From positions 39,531,335 to 39,595,334 of the forward strand of contig CM071930.1 in NCBI GenBank assembly GCA_016081115.2: a stretch of DNA of 64,000 nucleotides. Reading direction: 5' to 3'. The position numbers and the translations under genes were made by a program. The first letter of the stretch is position 1. Each line of letters starts with the position of its first letter. The notes under the pieces were generated by a model that saw only the letters and a list, made by a program, of their open reading frames with translations, was not told the DNA's origin and did not search any database. Source of the DNA: Rehmannia glutinosa. Lineage: Eukaryota; Streptophyta; Magnoliopsida; Lamiales; Orobanchaceae. This document shows positions 45,368 to 56,680 of this stretch, in pieces.

Positions 45368-46952
45368 ATGTCACCAGCACGTGATTTCACAAAGCTCGCA
45401 AAGCAAATCCACACAGGATCAACTGTGGATTTTGAAGGGATGATAAAACAGGGCTCCAATGAAACCCTTGTGAAGAAGATTGCAGATAAAATCGAGAAAT
45501 CCGGACTAAAGCCCTTCCTCATGATGGAATATCATATGACATACGTTGAAGAAGTTGCCCAGTTCTATGTTAACGTCGAAGTGCAGGACGAAGGGATTAA
45601 GTCCTCCGTCCACCGGAAGGACATATTAATCAATGCTAAGGACCTTGCAGAGCACTGTTTACTGCCGTCAGAAGGCATGCCGGAGATATATGAAGCCGAT
45701 GTCAACTTGGCTGTTGCATGGAACGAAGTAGCCAAACCCAAGTGTGCTGCGAAAGTGATCTAAGTGAGAAGAAGTCTTTGAAGGACGATTATCATAAACT
45801 GATGGATATCATCGCCAATTGTGTTGACATGAAGTTTGGAAGCTTCAATCAGCTGTCTAAGACTAAGCTAATCGTCATGGCTGCGATCATGCAAGGGAAG
45901 AAAGTTAACTGGGCCGAGTTTGTATACAGCAGATTCTGCCAGAACGTTGCGAACAAGTCCTTTAAGGAAGATGGATCCTTTGGAGGATCACTCGTCTATG
46001 GCCTAGTCATTGGCCATTTGATGGAGGTGAAGGGTGTTCCCCTTCGACATGGAAAGTCATTCCATATCAACAAGAAGATGTTCTGAGCCAACCTTTCAGG
46101 AGCTCAGAAGAGAGCCCATGCGAAGAGGGCGGACACAAGCGAGGAGGAATCAACTGACCCCGAGAAAACAACTGTTGCCTCCCTTCCGAAGAAGAAAGCT
46201 GCCCCTGCAGCTGCAAAGAAGAAAGTTGCCCCTGCAGCAAAGACAAAAGATGCACTACCCCTGCAGCCGAGTCACCTGTCCGAGCAGCTGTGTCTCCTGC
46301 CCACGCAGCCGAGGTGGAGAAGGAAGCCCAAATACCTTCTCCAACCATCAAAAAGAAGAGGACTGCCAAGCCAAGAAAGGCAGCTCCTCAGTCAAAGAAA
46401 GATGCACTAGCCCCCGCCGCCAAGGAATCTGAGGAAGAAGTATCCGAACCAGAACTCCCTCTGGTAAGGACAAAAAGAAGAAGAAGAATCTCTAAGCTCT
46501 CGGAGCTTGAGAAGACAGCTGAGTCTGCCACTCAGCTAGAGAAAATCTCTGAGACTGCTGAAGAAGTGCAGTCTCCAGAAGTTGTTGATGAAACAGCCAA
46601 GTCTGCTGAGGACGATCAGCAGAGGCAAATAGAAGACCCATCTGTGGATAGAATAGCTGAGAAAGAAGAGGCAGCAGAGACAGCAGAATCTCATGATGAA
46701 AGGGTTGTGTCTCCACCTGCCCCCAATGCTGCTGTAGGTGAAGAACAACAGAGTTTGCTACCATCCATTCCTGAAACAGAAAGACAGGAAGAGGATAAAG
46801 ATGATGATGTGATAGTTGTTTCTCCTGTGTACCCAGACATTCAGCGTCGTCTGCGTGAATGGCGAGCATGGAAGCTGAGTCGCTCGAGGGTACAATTTGA
46901 ACGCCCTTAATTCATTGAGGAATAGGAAGAATTGCTGAATTTCATAGGATTG
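45368..46952 (+). pseudogene. SIRE-like accessory ORF, first part (copy C)
   Basis: The ATG at 45368 starts MSPARDFTKLAKQIHTGSTV, a globular region of about 240 residues resembling the plant transposon protein family PF20167 (Transposase_32-like). A frame change near 45750 leads to KKVNWAEFVYSRF and SLVYGLVIGHLMEV, typical words of that family, ending near 46086. A Lys/Ala/Pro-rich, histone-H1-like tract follows (46190-46420), then a disordered acidic region with TAESAT- and TAESHD-type repeats. DDDVIVVSP near 46803 looks like a SUMO-interacting motif. Two stops near 46908 and 46923 precede the break at 46953. Function unknown. Confidence 0.7.
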
Positions 46953-47498
46953 ACCTCGACCGGTCGACCTCATCCCCAACCGATCCCCCTCATGGATTTT
47001 CAAAGAGCAATTGTCCTGTTTCAATTTTTGCTCCCAGGTACCGGTCGACGGGGGGTCGACCGGTCGACGTCATCGGTCGACGCCCTGGTCGACCGGTCGA
47101 CCTGGCCAATTTCAAGTCCATCTCATTTTTTTGTTCCAAAATTCATCTTCAGGTACGGGTTGCCCTCTACGGCGACCGGTTGACCTCGAGACAGAAATGT
47201 TGTCCAATTTTTGTTGAAAATAAAACTCAAGAAATACTCCGAAAATTTAGTAAAAACGTTTTAAACCAATCGGGAGTATTTAGACAACATTTAGGAACCT
47301 TTTTTTGAAGTAAAAACTTATAACCATAAAATCGTTAAAAGTGTTGTCCAATTTTAACTAAAATAAAACTTGAAGAAATATTTCGGAAAATATTAAAACT
47401 ATTTTAAATCATTTAGGAGTATTTGGACAACAATTAAAAACATTGTTTTGGTGTAAAAATAAAATCATCAAAATTAAGATAAAAACATGTATCAAACA
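46953..47498 (-). repeat. Truncated 3' LTR of the nested element, GGTCGACC-rich
   Basis: Aligns with 51247-51779 and ends ATCAAACA at 47498. It contains the densest cluster of GGTCGACC/ACCGGT palindromes (46962-46975, 47039-47105, 47175-47183). The left side is cut off within the LTR. Confidence 0.85.
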
Positions 47499-47513
47499 AT
47501 CTCCCCCTTTTTG
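47499..47513 (-). other. Polypurine tract of the nested element
   Basis: On - it reads CAAAAAGGGGGAGAT-like, immediately before the LTR start TGTTTGAT. It marks the 3' LTR boundary. Confidence 0.8.
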
Positions 47514-48703
47514 ATATTACAAACCAAAACAATTTTTAGAAATATTAGGAGGACAATTTTAAAAACGATTTTATGGTAAAAACATCTAACCGTTTGGAAG
47601 CAACCAAAATTTCCAAAATACATAAGCAACCAAGTAAGGGAGTAAATATATTCAATAATAAGCACAAGCTCCCCCTATCAACAAGCACATCAAGAGTAAT
47701 GTAAAAGCAATTAACCATAAGCTAAAAGCTTAGTTTTTACATATTGTTCAAGAGTTTATAAGCTCCCCCTGTCAACAAAACATCATTAGACAAGTATATA
47801 AGTCCATCAAGCAACAATTGGACTAAAACTAATTCACAACTTATGGCTTTTAAGAGCCATAGTTTATAGCTTTTATAACAAGCTTTTATTAGCTTCTTTG
47901 AGCTAATGAGCCAATTTCTTGTTTCTCCCCCTTTGGAATCATCAAAAAGAATGTTAGGATGATAAAAATACCATACTTATCAAAGTGTGCCAACAATACG
48001 ATTTATCAACCATTGAAAGAATTAAGCTTAGAATCAAAAAAAAAATGGGAGAGATGTATCATGAGAAATCCATAAGCTCATTTTGTTAGCCAAAAAAACA
48101 TGATCCCAAAAAGATTTTAAGACATTTGAAAATAAGAGAATCATGTAGGTGATGAGTCTTTCATTGAAATATTTTATCGAACACTTGGCGGGCGTCAAAG
48201 TTTGAAGAAAATGTATATAGCTCTTGCAAAAGAAATTAAGCCAAGTTTTTCATATCATCACCCAAAAACAATTTTTCAACATATGTCCATCACATAAGAG
48301 GCTCAACAAAGTAAATTCTCAAGGGTTCAACCCAATTGAGATAAATTTAGCCAAATGAGAGATCAAGGCATTACGAATGCCATCAAGCAAAAATTAAAGA
48401 GCCATCAAGTAGTGCATACAAATAAGACATTACAAATGTCCCAAATCATCCATTAAAATGATCAAAGCATCAAAAATTAAGAGAAGCACTTTTACCATCA
48501 AGTACTTCATACCAATAATCAAACAATACCAAACTAGAGTATTTTTACCATCAAATACTCCATCAATACCAAGTTCAACCAAAAGGCCATTTCCAACTTG
48601 CTATTTTAACCCTTTCAAGAAAACAAGATAGTTCATAGAAATACGAAACAACATGAACAAGAGAAAATGTTAAGATAATAAAGATAAACACGGGGTGGGG
48701 ACA
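47514..48703. other. Non-coding interior of the nested element
   Basis: About 1.2 kb of A-rich sequence, with no open frame over 60 codons. Short words AGCTCCCCCT recur at 47670 and 47763 and CTCCCCCTTT at 47502 and 47925, resembling extra polypurine tracts on -. Confidence 0.5.
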
Positions 48704-49633
48704 TCAATCCTCATCCGAAGAGAAGCAAGTTCCGGGAATAAGCTCTTTGATAAATTTCTTCAATTTTCCCATAGACTTTTTCAATCTAGAATTTTCTTCC
48801 TTCACAACCCGGAGCTCTTTTCTAAGAGAGGCTACATCTCTAAATGTATCTCTTTCCACTTTGTCCATTCTCTCTTTGAGACTTAAATCTTCAACATCCG
48901 GCTCGTTTTCATCTTCTTCCTCATTTCCTTCATTGAAGTGTTCTTCCTCATTTTCTTCCTCCCCAATTTCTTGTTCATTCCCCACATTCTCTTCTTCTTC
49001 ATCTTCTTGTTCCTCAATATTCCCTCTACCAATATTTTCAACCTCATTGTCATTAAAGAAATCATCTCGAGGTTGTTGTGGATTACGAGCACGTCCCCTA
49101 GCGGCTTTGGTGGGAACTCGTGGTAAATGTTGTCGCATTCTCACCATTTGTAGAATGTTGGCATTATCATAGTCATTGTGCCGAATTTCGGTATTCATCT
49201 CACTTTCCGGATAGCCCGAAAAGTATAGTAGTCGACAAATCAAATTTCCCAACGTATATTTTTTCTTAGTAAGCCTTCTTGATTCCGACAAACAATATAC
49301 AAAAATAGCCCCATAATTTACTCTTTCTCCTCGGATAATCTTATAGGTAAGAAAGAGTTCAAGATTACTCGGAAGTTTTACTTCTTTACCACAAACACAG
49401 TAAGAGCAAATAATTGATACAATCCGATAATTTGATGGCATTGCCGAGAAGCTTACTTCCGGAAAAACTCCTAAAAATGTTTTTACCTCATAGAGTGAGA
49501 CACCAAAAAGATCATCATCCCAATGAGCACAATCCACATTTTCAACACCATCATTCGGCACATTAAAATGATTACAAATATCGGCCAATGTCCACGAAAA
49601 GTGCCTACCATTTACAAATGTATGAAGTTCCAA
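48704..49633 (-). CDS. Accessory ORF of the nested element, Transposase_32-like
   Basis: An intact 309-codon frame from ATG at 49633. Residues 1-130 resemble the globular part of the SIRE aORF and PF20167 proteins (HFSWTLADICNHFNVP, ERVNYGAIFVYCLS, YTLGNLICRLLYF). Next comes a basic patch (TKAARGRARNPQQ), a long Glu/Asp-rich run (about residues 185-245), and a C-terminal coiled-coil (LRKELRVVKEENSRLKKSMG) ending FSSDED. It is the only long undamaged frame in the nested element. In a pol-less element an intact non-structural ORF may be under selection or simply young. Its molecular role is unknown. Confidence 0.7.
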   Translation of the reverse strand: MELHTFVNGRHFSWTLADICNHFNVPNDGVENVDCAHWDDDLFGVSLYEVKTFLGVFPEVSFSAMPSNYRIVSIICSYCVCGKEVKLPSNLELFLTYKIIRGERVNYGAIFVYCLSESRRLTKKKYTLGNLICRLLYFSGYPESEMNTEIRHNDYDNANILQMVRMRQHLPRVPTKAARGRARNPQQPRDDFFNDNEVENIGRGNIEEQEDEEEENVGNEQEIGEEENEEEHFNEGNEEEDENEPDVEDLSLKERMDKVERDTFRDVASLRKELRVVKEENSRLKKSMGKLKKFIKELIPGTCFSSDED

Positions 49634-49683
49634 CGGATTATCTTACGTAGCATCAACAATCCACATATTTGCATAAAAAAGTT

Positions 49684-50300
49684 TTATAAGCTCGTCATCA
49701 TAATGCAAACCACTATAATCATTTTGAATGACAATATCATAGGAAGTAGAGGGTTTAAGACATACCTCTTTTCTTCTTCGATGCCCATAAAACATTGTTC
49801 GACTACTTCATAGTTGGAAGTTGTAAAAGGCTTGTTCCTTAGATTTGAACTTGTATCCCTTTGAGAAGTAGATGCTTTTGTTTGACTCCTTTCATTTGCA
49901 AATACTCCATAGATGGCTTCTAATTTTTGCCATGCTTCATGTGCCGATCGAATTCCTACAATATGTTCATATTCCAAATTAGTAAGTGAACAATACAAAA
50001 TATTGAGAGCTTTACCATTTAGGGAGATGGTTTTCTTTTCTTCATCATTGAGCTCCTTGAGAGCTTTAGAGGTGTATGGTGTGTCTTTCATTCGAATGGA
50101 TTCTCCATTGATGATGATGTTCCAAATATCGAACCCGCAACCTTGTAAATAGCATTCCATTCTTTCTTTCCAAAATATATAATTTTTGAAATCAAATAGA
50201 GGTGGCTTGGTGGTGGAGGTGCCGGAAAGTTGAGCTTCGTTTGTAGCCGATAATCGTTCCTCTTCACTCGCGATGTGAAACGAGCTTGCCAAAGAGTTTG
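49684..50300 (-). pseudogene. Partial gag of the nested element, internally deleted
   Basis: After the primer site the frame reads FDFKNYIFWKERMECYLQG, then DEEKKTISLNGKALNILYCS and VGIRSAHEAWQKLEAIYGV, a DUF4219/UBN2-type capsid start. It then jumps to ERSQTKASTSQRD, so most of the capsid domain and the zinc knuckle are missing. No ATG lies between the primer site and the domain. Compared with the gag at 6.0-6.9 kb, the GTCGAC-rich insert is absent between SLN and KALN. It could retain RNA-packaging signals only. Confidence 0.75.
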
Positions 50301-50312
50301 GCTCTGATACCA
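50301..50312 (-). other. Primer-binding site of the nested element
   Basis: On - TGGTATCAGAGC, two bases from the LTR end (CTTACA). Confidence 0.9.
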
Positions 50313-50314
50313 CT

Positions 50315-51779
50315 TGTAAGTCCAAGCGGCTACGATAATCTAGAGGGGGTAAATAGATTATCTCCATCTTTTCGATTTTACCCTCTTTTTCAAACCGAAT
50401 GCTCAAAGACAATAATAAAGGTGTGGAATGTAAACAACACACGTCGATTTATAGAGGTTCAACCCACCTAGCGCCTAATCCTCTACCACCCCAGTATATC
50501 CGGGATGGATTTCAAAAAGAAAAAGGATTTTATTAATTACCAAAATTAATACAAATTCAACTTACAACACCTTGAAGAGCACCACACTCTTCTTCAACAC
50601 CACCTTTGAGATTACCACAATCTCTCTTGAAGATTACCACAATCTCCAACGGCACCTTGTGAAGATTACCACAATCTTCAACCTTGGAGAATACCAAATT
50701 CTTCAGCACCTCGACAAGAAGATTACCACAATCTTCTTACACCTAACACCTAGATCACCCAAGTGTGTTCTTACCACAAGAACACTCACAAGGATATCTT
50801 GTGTTGAATGATTACCCAAAAATTCAAGATTACAACTCGATAATGAATTATACAATAGAGTGCAAGTGTAATCAAGAATAGCCTAGACCTCATGAATGTG
50901 AAAGTGATAAGCTAGGCAAAAATACAACAAGAATAATGACAATGAAGAACAAGTGTTTGCTTGAAGTGTATCTTGTTGTGTTGTATCTCAATTGTTGTTT
51001 TGGTTGCTCCAAAACTTCCTCTATTTATAGGAGATGATTGATCAAGCATAGGCTCCTCTTGGGGATTGAAAATCTACAGAATAATACAATTAAAATCAAG
51101 AATATAGTTGTTAGAAATCAATCCCACATTTTAAGGAAAGTTTATCTGCTGTCAAACGGTCAGAATTTGCTGTCAAAAGATAGGGCGGCCGGTCGCACAG
51201 AAATAGACGTTTGAAAAATACACAGCAAAATAACACAGGGCGACAGGTCGACGTGGACCTCGACCGGTCGACCTCATCCCCAATCGGTCCCCCTCATGGA
51301 TTTTCAAAGAGCAATTGTTCTGTTTCAATTTTTGCTCCAGTGCACGGTCAACGAAGTCGGTCGAGTCGACGTCGGTCGACCGACCGCCAATTTCAAGTCC
51401 GTCTCATTTTTTTGTTCCAAAATTCATCTTCAGGTACGGGTTGCCTTCTACGGCGACCGGTTGACCTCGAGACAGAAATGTTGTCCAATTTTTGTCGAAA
51501 ATAAAACTCAAGAAATACTCCAAAAATTTAGTAAAAATGTTTTAAACCAATCGGGAGTATTTAGACAACATTTAGGAACCTTGTTTTGAAGTAAAAACTT
51601 ATAACCATAAAATCGTTAAAAATGTTGTCCAATTTTAACTAAAATAAAACTTGAAGAAATATTCCGGAAAATATTAAAACCATTTTAAATCATTTAGGAG
51701 TATTTGGACAACAATTAAAAACATTGTTTTGGTGTAAAAATAAAATCATCAAAATTAAGATAAAAACATTTATCAAACA
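50315..51779 (-). repeat. 5' LTR of the nested element, 1465 bp
   Basis: On + TGTAAGTCCAAGCGG to TTATCAAACA. TATA box on - TATAAATAG at 51021-51029. It includes four AGATTACCACAATCT hairpins (50605-50740) and GTCGAC clusters (51236-51275, 51352-51390, 51450-51470). Confidence 0.9.
50605..50740. repeat. Four near-palindromic GAAGATTACCACAATCTTC units in LTR
   Basis: The core ATTACCACAATCT occurs near 50610, 50632, 50665 and 50722. The fullest unit has 7-base arms GAAGATT/AATCTTC around ACCAC. Spacing is uneven, 22-57 bases. Confidence 0.8.
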
Positions 51780-54531
51780 CAGCTGAGGGAAGGACCTGGA
51801 GAGTCTTCCAAATCTTAGCTGGAGATTGATCCGTTGGGAGTGGTACAACAGATTGCCACAGTTATTGCTGCAACCACTTCTCCAGTTCACTCAGATGACG
51901 GATCTAAGGGATTTGGCGATGACATTGGGAACTTGGGCACCCAAGTTGAGTCAACCCCTGTTGAAGGTGTCTTACCACCTGCCCCCACGACTGAACACTC
52001 AATGGAAACAGCCGGGAGTCTGGAGCAGAGTGACCCCACCATCAGTCACTCAGCTGGTGTGCCAGCTGAGGAGGAAACTCACTCTACTGCAGCTCGGTCG
52101 GAGGATGATGCAGATGACTCCACTATGAAGGAAGTAGGCGAAGTGGAGAAAGCGAAAGAAAAAAAAAACAACAGCAAGTTTCCACTTGTGAAGCTCGGAT
52201 AGTTAAGTCTCTGTCCCGGTGAAGTGCCAATAGCTTTGCAGGCTGAGGACACTGTTGATGCAGTCGAGGCACAAGATGGAAATTCCCCGGGAGTTAACAC
52301 TCTGGGCACTGAAAGTGCAATCCAAGGGGTTGAGACTCCTTCGGATGCCATGGTCTAAGACCCTAAGACATTGTGTAATGTCGTCGGAGGGAATGTAGAA
52401 GGCCTTTCTGCGATTGAGTCGCTAAAGGTATTGAAGGCCCGAGGAGGTTGAGACCTCCCGGGTAAAGAGAAAGAAACACTGAGAACATCCCTCCTGTTCA
52501 CATTGAAGAATCACGAGAAGGAGATAAGTGCACTTCATGATTCCCAAGACAACCCCGATATATCATTTCGGGATCGAAGATGAAGCCGAGTCCACCCCTT
52601 TTGCACATCACAAGGACCCGGTGAGGATGTTCTCATGAGGAAGTCGATCAAGTTTCAAAGTTGCTCGTCAAACATTCAACTTTGATGATGAACCAAGCCC
52701 CAGGTTCTATCATCATCCAATGACGTTGTTGATACTGTAGGACGATCTACTTAAATGGAAAAACCTCGAGACCGAAGAAGTTGTTAAGACAGTGAGGCTC
52801 GATCGGTGGGCAAAAACATTCAGCGCCCAGTGCCACAACTTCAATCTCAAGCAGGCTACGTAGAGCGCAAAGAGAGACCACCTCGCACACAATATCTCAA
52901 GTGCGAGACGATGCATATGAAGAAGTATTTTCTTTTTCTCGCGAGTTGCCCGTGCTCGAAGAAGAGAATGCAAGAGAACAAAAGCTCTACACCATCCAAG
53001 AAGATCCCATAATCCCTACTAATTCCATTGTGCCAGTTGATTTCAATTTTGATGCAGAGTGGCCGGCAGCTGACTCAAGTCAGACAGCTGAGATGCGTGA
53101 AATCTTCAAGAAGATCTGTGAAGAGATTGAGAAGATTGAACGGCACCAAGCCTCTCTCGATATGCGCCTGGACAATAGAGATGCCACTCTCACAGCAGAC
53201 TTGAGAGGAGTGGTGGTCAGGATAAGGGAATGGTCTCAATAGTAGAGTGCCATGCGTCTCGAGCAAGTTTGCTATTTCAAGGCACTATACAACAGAATGA
53301 TGATCTGGAGTGCTGACAATGCTGACATGAAGGCGAGGATGCAGACCTATATGGAGAGATTGCATGCCTCCCATGCAACTGAGATGGAGTTGCTGCGTGA
53401 ATTTCATTGAAAAGAACTTCTGTGCATTGAGGAGAATATGAATGCCAAATTCAGCCTTCTTATGGTTGAAATGAAACTGGTGGTAGCTGAGTCCAAAGCC
53501 ACCCGCTTAGAATTTCGAACAGCATACTCCGTAGTAGACTCCAAGCAGAATTCAGCTATCAGCCGACTGGACTTCATGCTTGCTGGGATGTTTCTAGGGG
53601 TTCTTCTCTCCTTTGATGATGCCAAAAAGGGGGAAGAGGAATACCAGAAGATGTTGAAGGAGATGGTTGTTGAGAAGGAAAAGAAGACAACTGTTGTAGA
53701 GAAGAAAGAAACAGCTGTTGAGAAGAGGAAAGAAAAGGGAAAAGATGTTGAGGGGGAAAGGTCAAAAGATTTGACATTAATGCTTGCACAAACCCCTCAA
53801 CAAGGTCATGTCACAGCTAGCATAATCAGCAAACTTCCTGTGACTCTGCCGCTCCATCACTCTGATGTGCCTATGTCTCATAAGAAGAAAATTGTAGAAA
53901 CAGAGATGGAAGAGTTCGACAAGAGAACGGATGCCCGTGTTGAAGAAATGTTGAAACAATTCGAAGGCATTCTGGCAGGAAAAGACATAGATGCCATTCC
54001 AGATGACGGACAAGAGCCAAGATCTGTTGAAGAATTCAAAACGCTCGAGTTCGAGGGATATTTCAAAAACATGTCCATAGCCCAAGCCTGGGATTTGTAC
54101 TGGGAGAAAGGTCTGAAGTTGTGCGAAGAAGCTGATAGACAGCAGACTACTAGCAGTCACTCAGCTGGTAAGAAGAAGACTCCGGTACAATATACGCCCA
54201 GAAAAGAAGGAAGAAGTGGTGGAGGTGGAAGCTTTAAACCTAGACCTCTACCCAAAAATATTGAATATGTAGATCCAGGCAAGAAAGGAAGGATCTACTG
54301 GGCTGGATATGATGTTATAGCCAATCTGGAAGTGGAGTGGAAAATACAAAAGAATCGAAGAAGAAAATAAGAGACAAACTCAGTTGTGGCAAGAAAGACA
54401 AGAAAGAAAAAGAAACGATGAAGCTGCGAAGAGAGCTTACGAAAAGAAGAAAGCAGCTGAAGATGAAAAGAAAAGAAAGAGAGCTGACGAAGACAGAGCT
54501 GAAGAAGAAAGAAGGAGGCAGCGAAGGCTAT
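51780..54531 (+). pseudogene. SIRE-like accessory ORF, second part (copy C)
   Basis: Resumes as LQ-type text matching copy B from about 15590 downward. An open block at 51834-52202 is acidic and aligns with VIAAATSPVQ of copy B. 52200-52900 is heavily frameshifted. 52901-53242 contains MREIFKKICEEIEKIERHQA, a helical segment shared with copy B at 14374-14033. The block 53438-54370 has a short hydrophobic stretch (LAGMFLGVLL, too short for a sure membrane span), Lys/Glu coiled-coil runs, EFEGYFKNMSIAQAWDLYWE and an Arg-rich end. A charged helix (KRAYEKKKAAEDEKKRKRAD in another frame) finishes with TAG at 54529-54531. Role unknown. Confidence 0.65.
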
Positions 54532-54802
54532 GAAGTGTTGTTGCTAACCCCTTCATGTATTTTACCTTTGTAAATACATATGTATGTAAGTCTTCTGTAC
54601 ATTTAATGAAAAATCTGTATTTTGCGTAGACATGAGTATGCTCTGATTGCTATGATACACATTGTAAAGAGCTGTGTAAAGGACAAGAATGTTATGATCA
54701 CTAAAAAGATTGATTCTACGCATACATTCCTTGTTACTGCATTGTCTGTATGTATCTTTGTTGTTTGCATTTTGTTTGTATATTTTAAGTTTTGGCATCA
54801 TC

Positions 54803-54816
54803 AAAAAGGGGGAAAT
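54803..54816 (+). other. Polypurine tract (copy C)
   Basis: AAAAAGGGGGAAAT immediately before the 3' LTR TGTTGGG. Confidence 0.9.
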
Positions 54817-56391
54817 TGTTGGGAAATTTATTGTTTAGATTTTGATGAATGCCATGTAAAACTTAGACTAGAAAGTTGGCACCACATTTTCCTTGTAATT
54901 CTTATTGTAATAGATAGGGTTGTATAAGCTGAGTCAAGTCAGCTATGCCTGGAAATACAAGAAGTCAACTGAAGATGTCAAGTGAAGACTCTACTGAGGA
55001 ACAGCTGAGTATGGCCAAGAAAGAAGACCAAGGACTCGACTGAAGGAGTATCGGTACGTGAGAGCATTTGTGAGAAGAATCGATTAAGTCAACCAAAGAA
55101 GCAAGTCAAGTTGAAGTGACAGATGAGTCTTTCAATGATTCGAGCAGACTCAAGTCACCTAGGGAAAAGGCAGCTGTAAGGAGGAGTTAACTGAAAAGAA
55201 TCCGTTGCACAAAAGTCAAGAACATTACTTAAATAAGTAATACTTCCATGCTGCCATGTCTTAAAGTGCTCGGACCCAGAAGCGTGCAAAAGGAATAAAC
55301 TAATGGGAAGCACTGCACCTCATGTCAGATTCTGAAAAGATGATCATTCATTTAATACGAAGAAAGGTCTACATCTCAAGATTAAAGACCAAGAAAATAC
55401 AAGTCAACAAACACAAGTGACTTTTGAAAATCAGCCTATCTCTTCAACGGGCAGATTTTTGAAAGATCACTATAAAAGGCTGAGGAAACACTTTGAGAAA
55501 AGGTTACCTGAACCACGAACAAACAAGCATTATTCATACTGTAACCTGCAAAATATTCTCAAGTTATTCAATCATAATCCTCAAGCCTAAATCTCGAAGG
55601 AAATCGATCCAACACTAAGCTGTGAAGGAAAGACAACTTCAAACTGTTGAAGAGGAAACTTTTGAAGAAGCAAAAGGGGTCTACTTTCCAAGGAGGATTG
55701 TAGGAAGGTTCAAGGTCAAACCAATCTCAAGTTATTGTAGGGCTTCGTGATCAAATCCAAGAAGCTTGAGAAAGTAAGCTGAAGTAGCAAGGCATCCGCC
55801 CTGTGAAGAAGCTGAGTCGGACGAGAAGCTAGCGGTGTGACCAAGGCATCTCCAGACTGAGTCCCAAAGGAGCAAGTCATTTTGTGTGATCAAGACTTGT
55901 ATCCGGGTGATAACCACTTTGTACTCTGATCATTACTTAGTGGATTCCTCCAGGAGTTGGAGAAGAGAGGAGTAGAAGAATTACCCCATCTTCGAACCTC
56001 TATAAAAATTATTGTGTCATTTACATTTCAGCATTTTATTTCTGCATATCATTTCATATCTGCTGATAATTTGCTATCCAACTGATAATTAACAAAGTGT
56101 TAAAACCAAGTGTTAAAACAAACTTAAATCAAATTCAAGGATGATAAGTCTTCCGCTGAAAATCTCATCACAGCCAAGTTAAGGTTTAGTCTAAGCAATT
56201 TGAGTTATTCTATCAACAACTCTTTCGAGTACGTTGAGTGGCTAACTCTGTTGATTAACTAACTTAGCTGTCCATCAAGGACTTAGCTGTGGAATAAACT
56301 CTGTATTATTTTAAAAGGACTAAATTCGAAAAGTTGGTAAGGTTCATTCAACCCCCCTTCTAAACCTTACTCTCACCCCTTGGGACCTACA
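54817..56391 (+). repeat. SIRE-like 3' LTR (copy C), 1575 bp
   Basis: TGTTGGGAAATT to GGGACCTACA, TATA box TATAAAAG at 55471-55478, followed by CTCCC target duplication at 56392-56396. Confidence 0.92.
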
Positions 56392-56396
56392 CTCCC

Positions 56397-56680
56397 TAGT
56401 TTACTCCAGTGAAGTTGAACATATCTTCTCCAGATTCCGATGAAAATCATAATCCAAAAAGGGGATGTTTACGGAGATGGGTCAATTGGAAAGAGGATTC
56501 TTACCTCTTTGAGATCCCAGATGACACCAACATAACTGACAATGATCATCCAAACTCCCTAGTTTACTCCAGTGAAGTAGAACATATCTTCTCTAGATTC
56601 CGATGAAAATCATAGGGGATGTTTACGGAGATAGGTCAATTGGAAAGAGGATTCTTAGCTCTTTATCATTTTTTGGATAA
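56397..56680. repeat. Tandem duplication at the SIRE insertion site, unit ~164 bp
   Basis: GAGATCCCAGATGACACC to ATCCAAACTCCCTAG occurs at 37843 and 56511. TAGTTTACTCCAGTGAAG occurs at 56397 and 56561, and TTTACGGAGATGGGTCAATTG at 56467 and 56618. Copy C sits inside the first unit. Confidence 0.85.

Larger units (their letters stand above)
46953..51779 (-). mobile_element. Pol-less copia derivative nested in the SIRE accessory ORF
   Basis: On -: 5' LTR (51779-50315), primer-binding site, partial gag (to 49684), a Transposase_32-like ORF (49633-48704), non-coding spacer, polypurine tract and truncated 3' LTR (47498-46953). No protease, integrase, RT or RNase H lies between gag and the extra ORF. 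About 900 bases of 3' LTR and roughly 290 bases of adjoining SIRE aORF (judged against copy B) are missing, so no target duplication remains. It is non-autonomous. Confidence 0.85.
37892..56391 (+). mobile_element. SIRE-like Ty1/copia element, nearly complete (copy C), 18.5 kb
   Basis: Two LTRs (1525 and 1575 bp), primer-binding site, gag, protease, integrase, RT, RNase H, a post-pol aORF, polypurine tract and 5-bp target duplication CTCCC (37887-37891 and 56392-56396). Without the 4.8-kb inner insertion it would be about 13.7 kb. In the first ~200 aligned LTR bases I count about six substitutions and one indel, so it is not a very recent insertion. Frameshifts and stops in gag, protease, RNase H and the aORF make it non-autonomous now. 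Confidence 0.92.

Noticed and set aside
45368..54531. SIRE accessory ORF as a true retroviral envelope gene
   Set aside because: No signal peptide, no sure membrane span and no furin-like site was seen. The composition looks nuclear or disordered.
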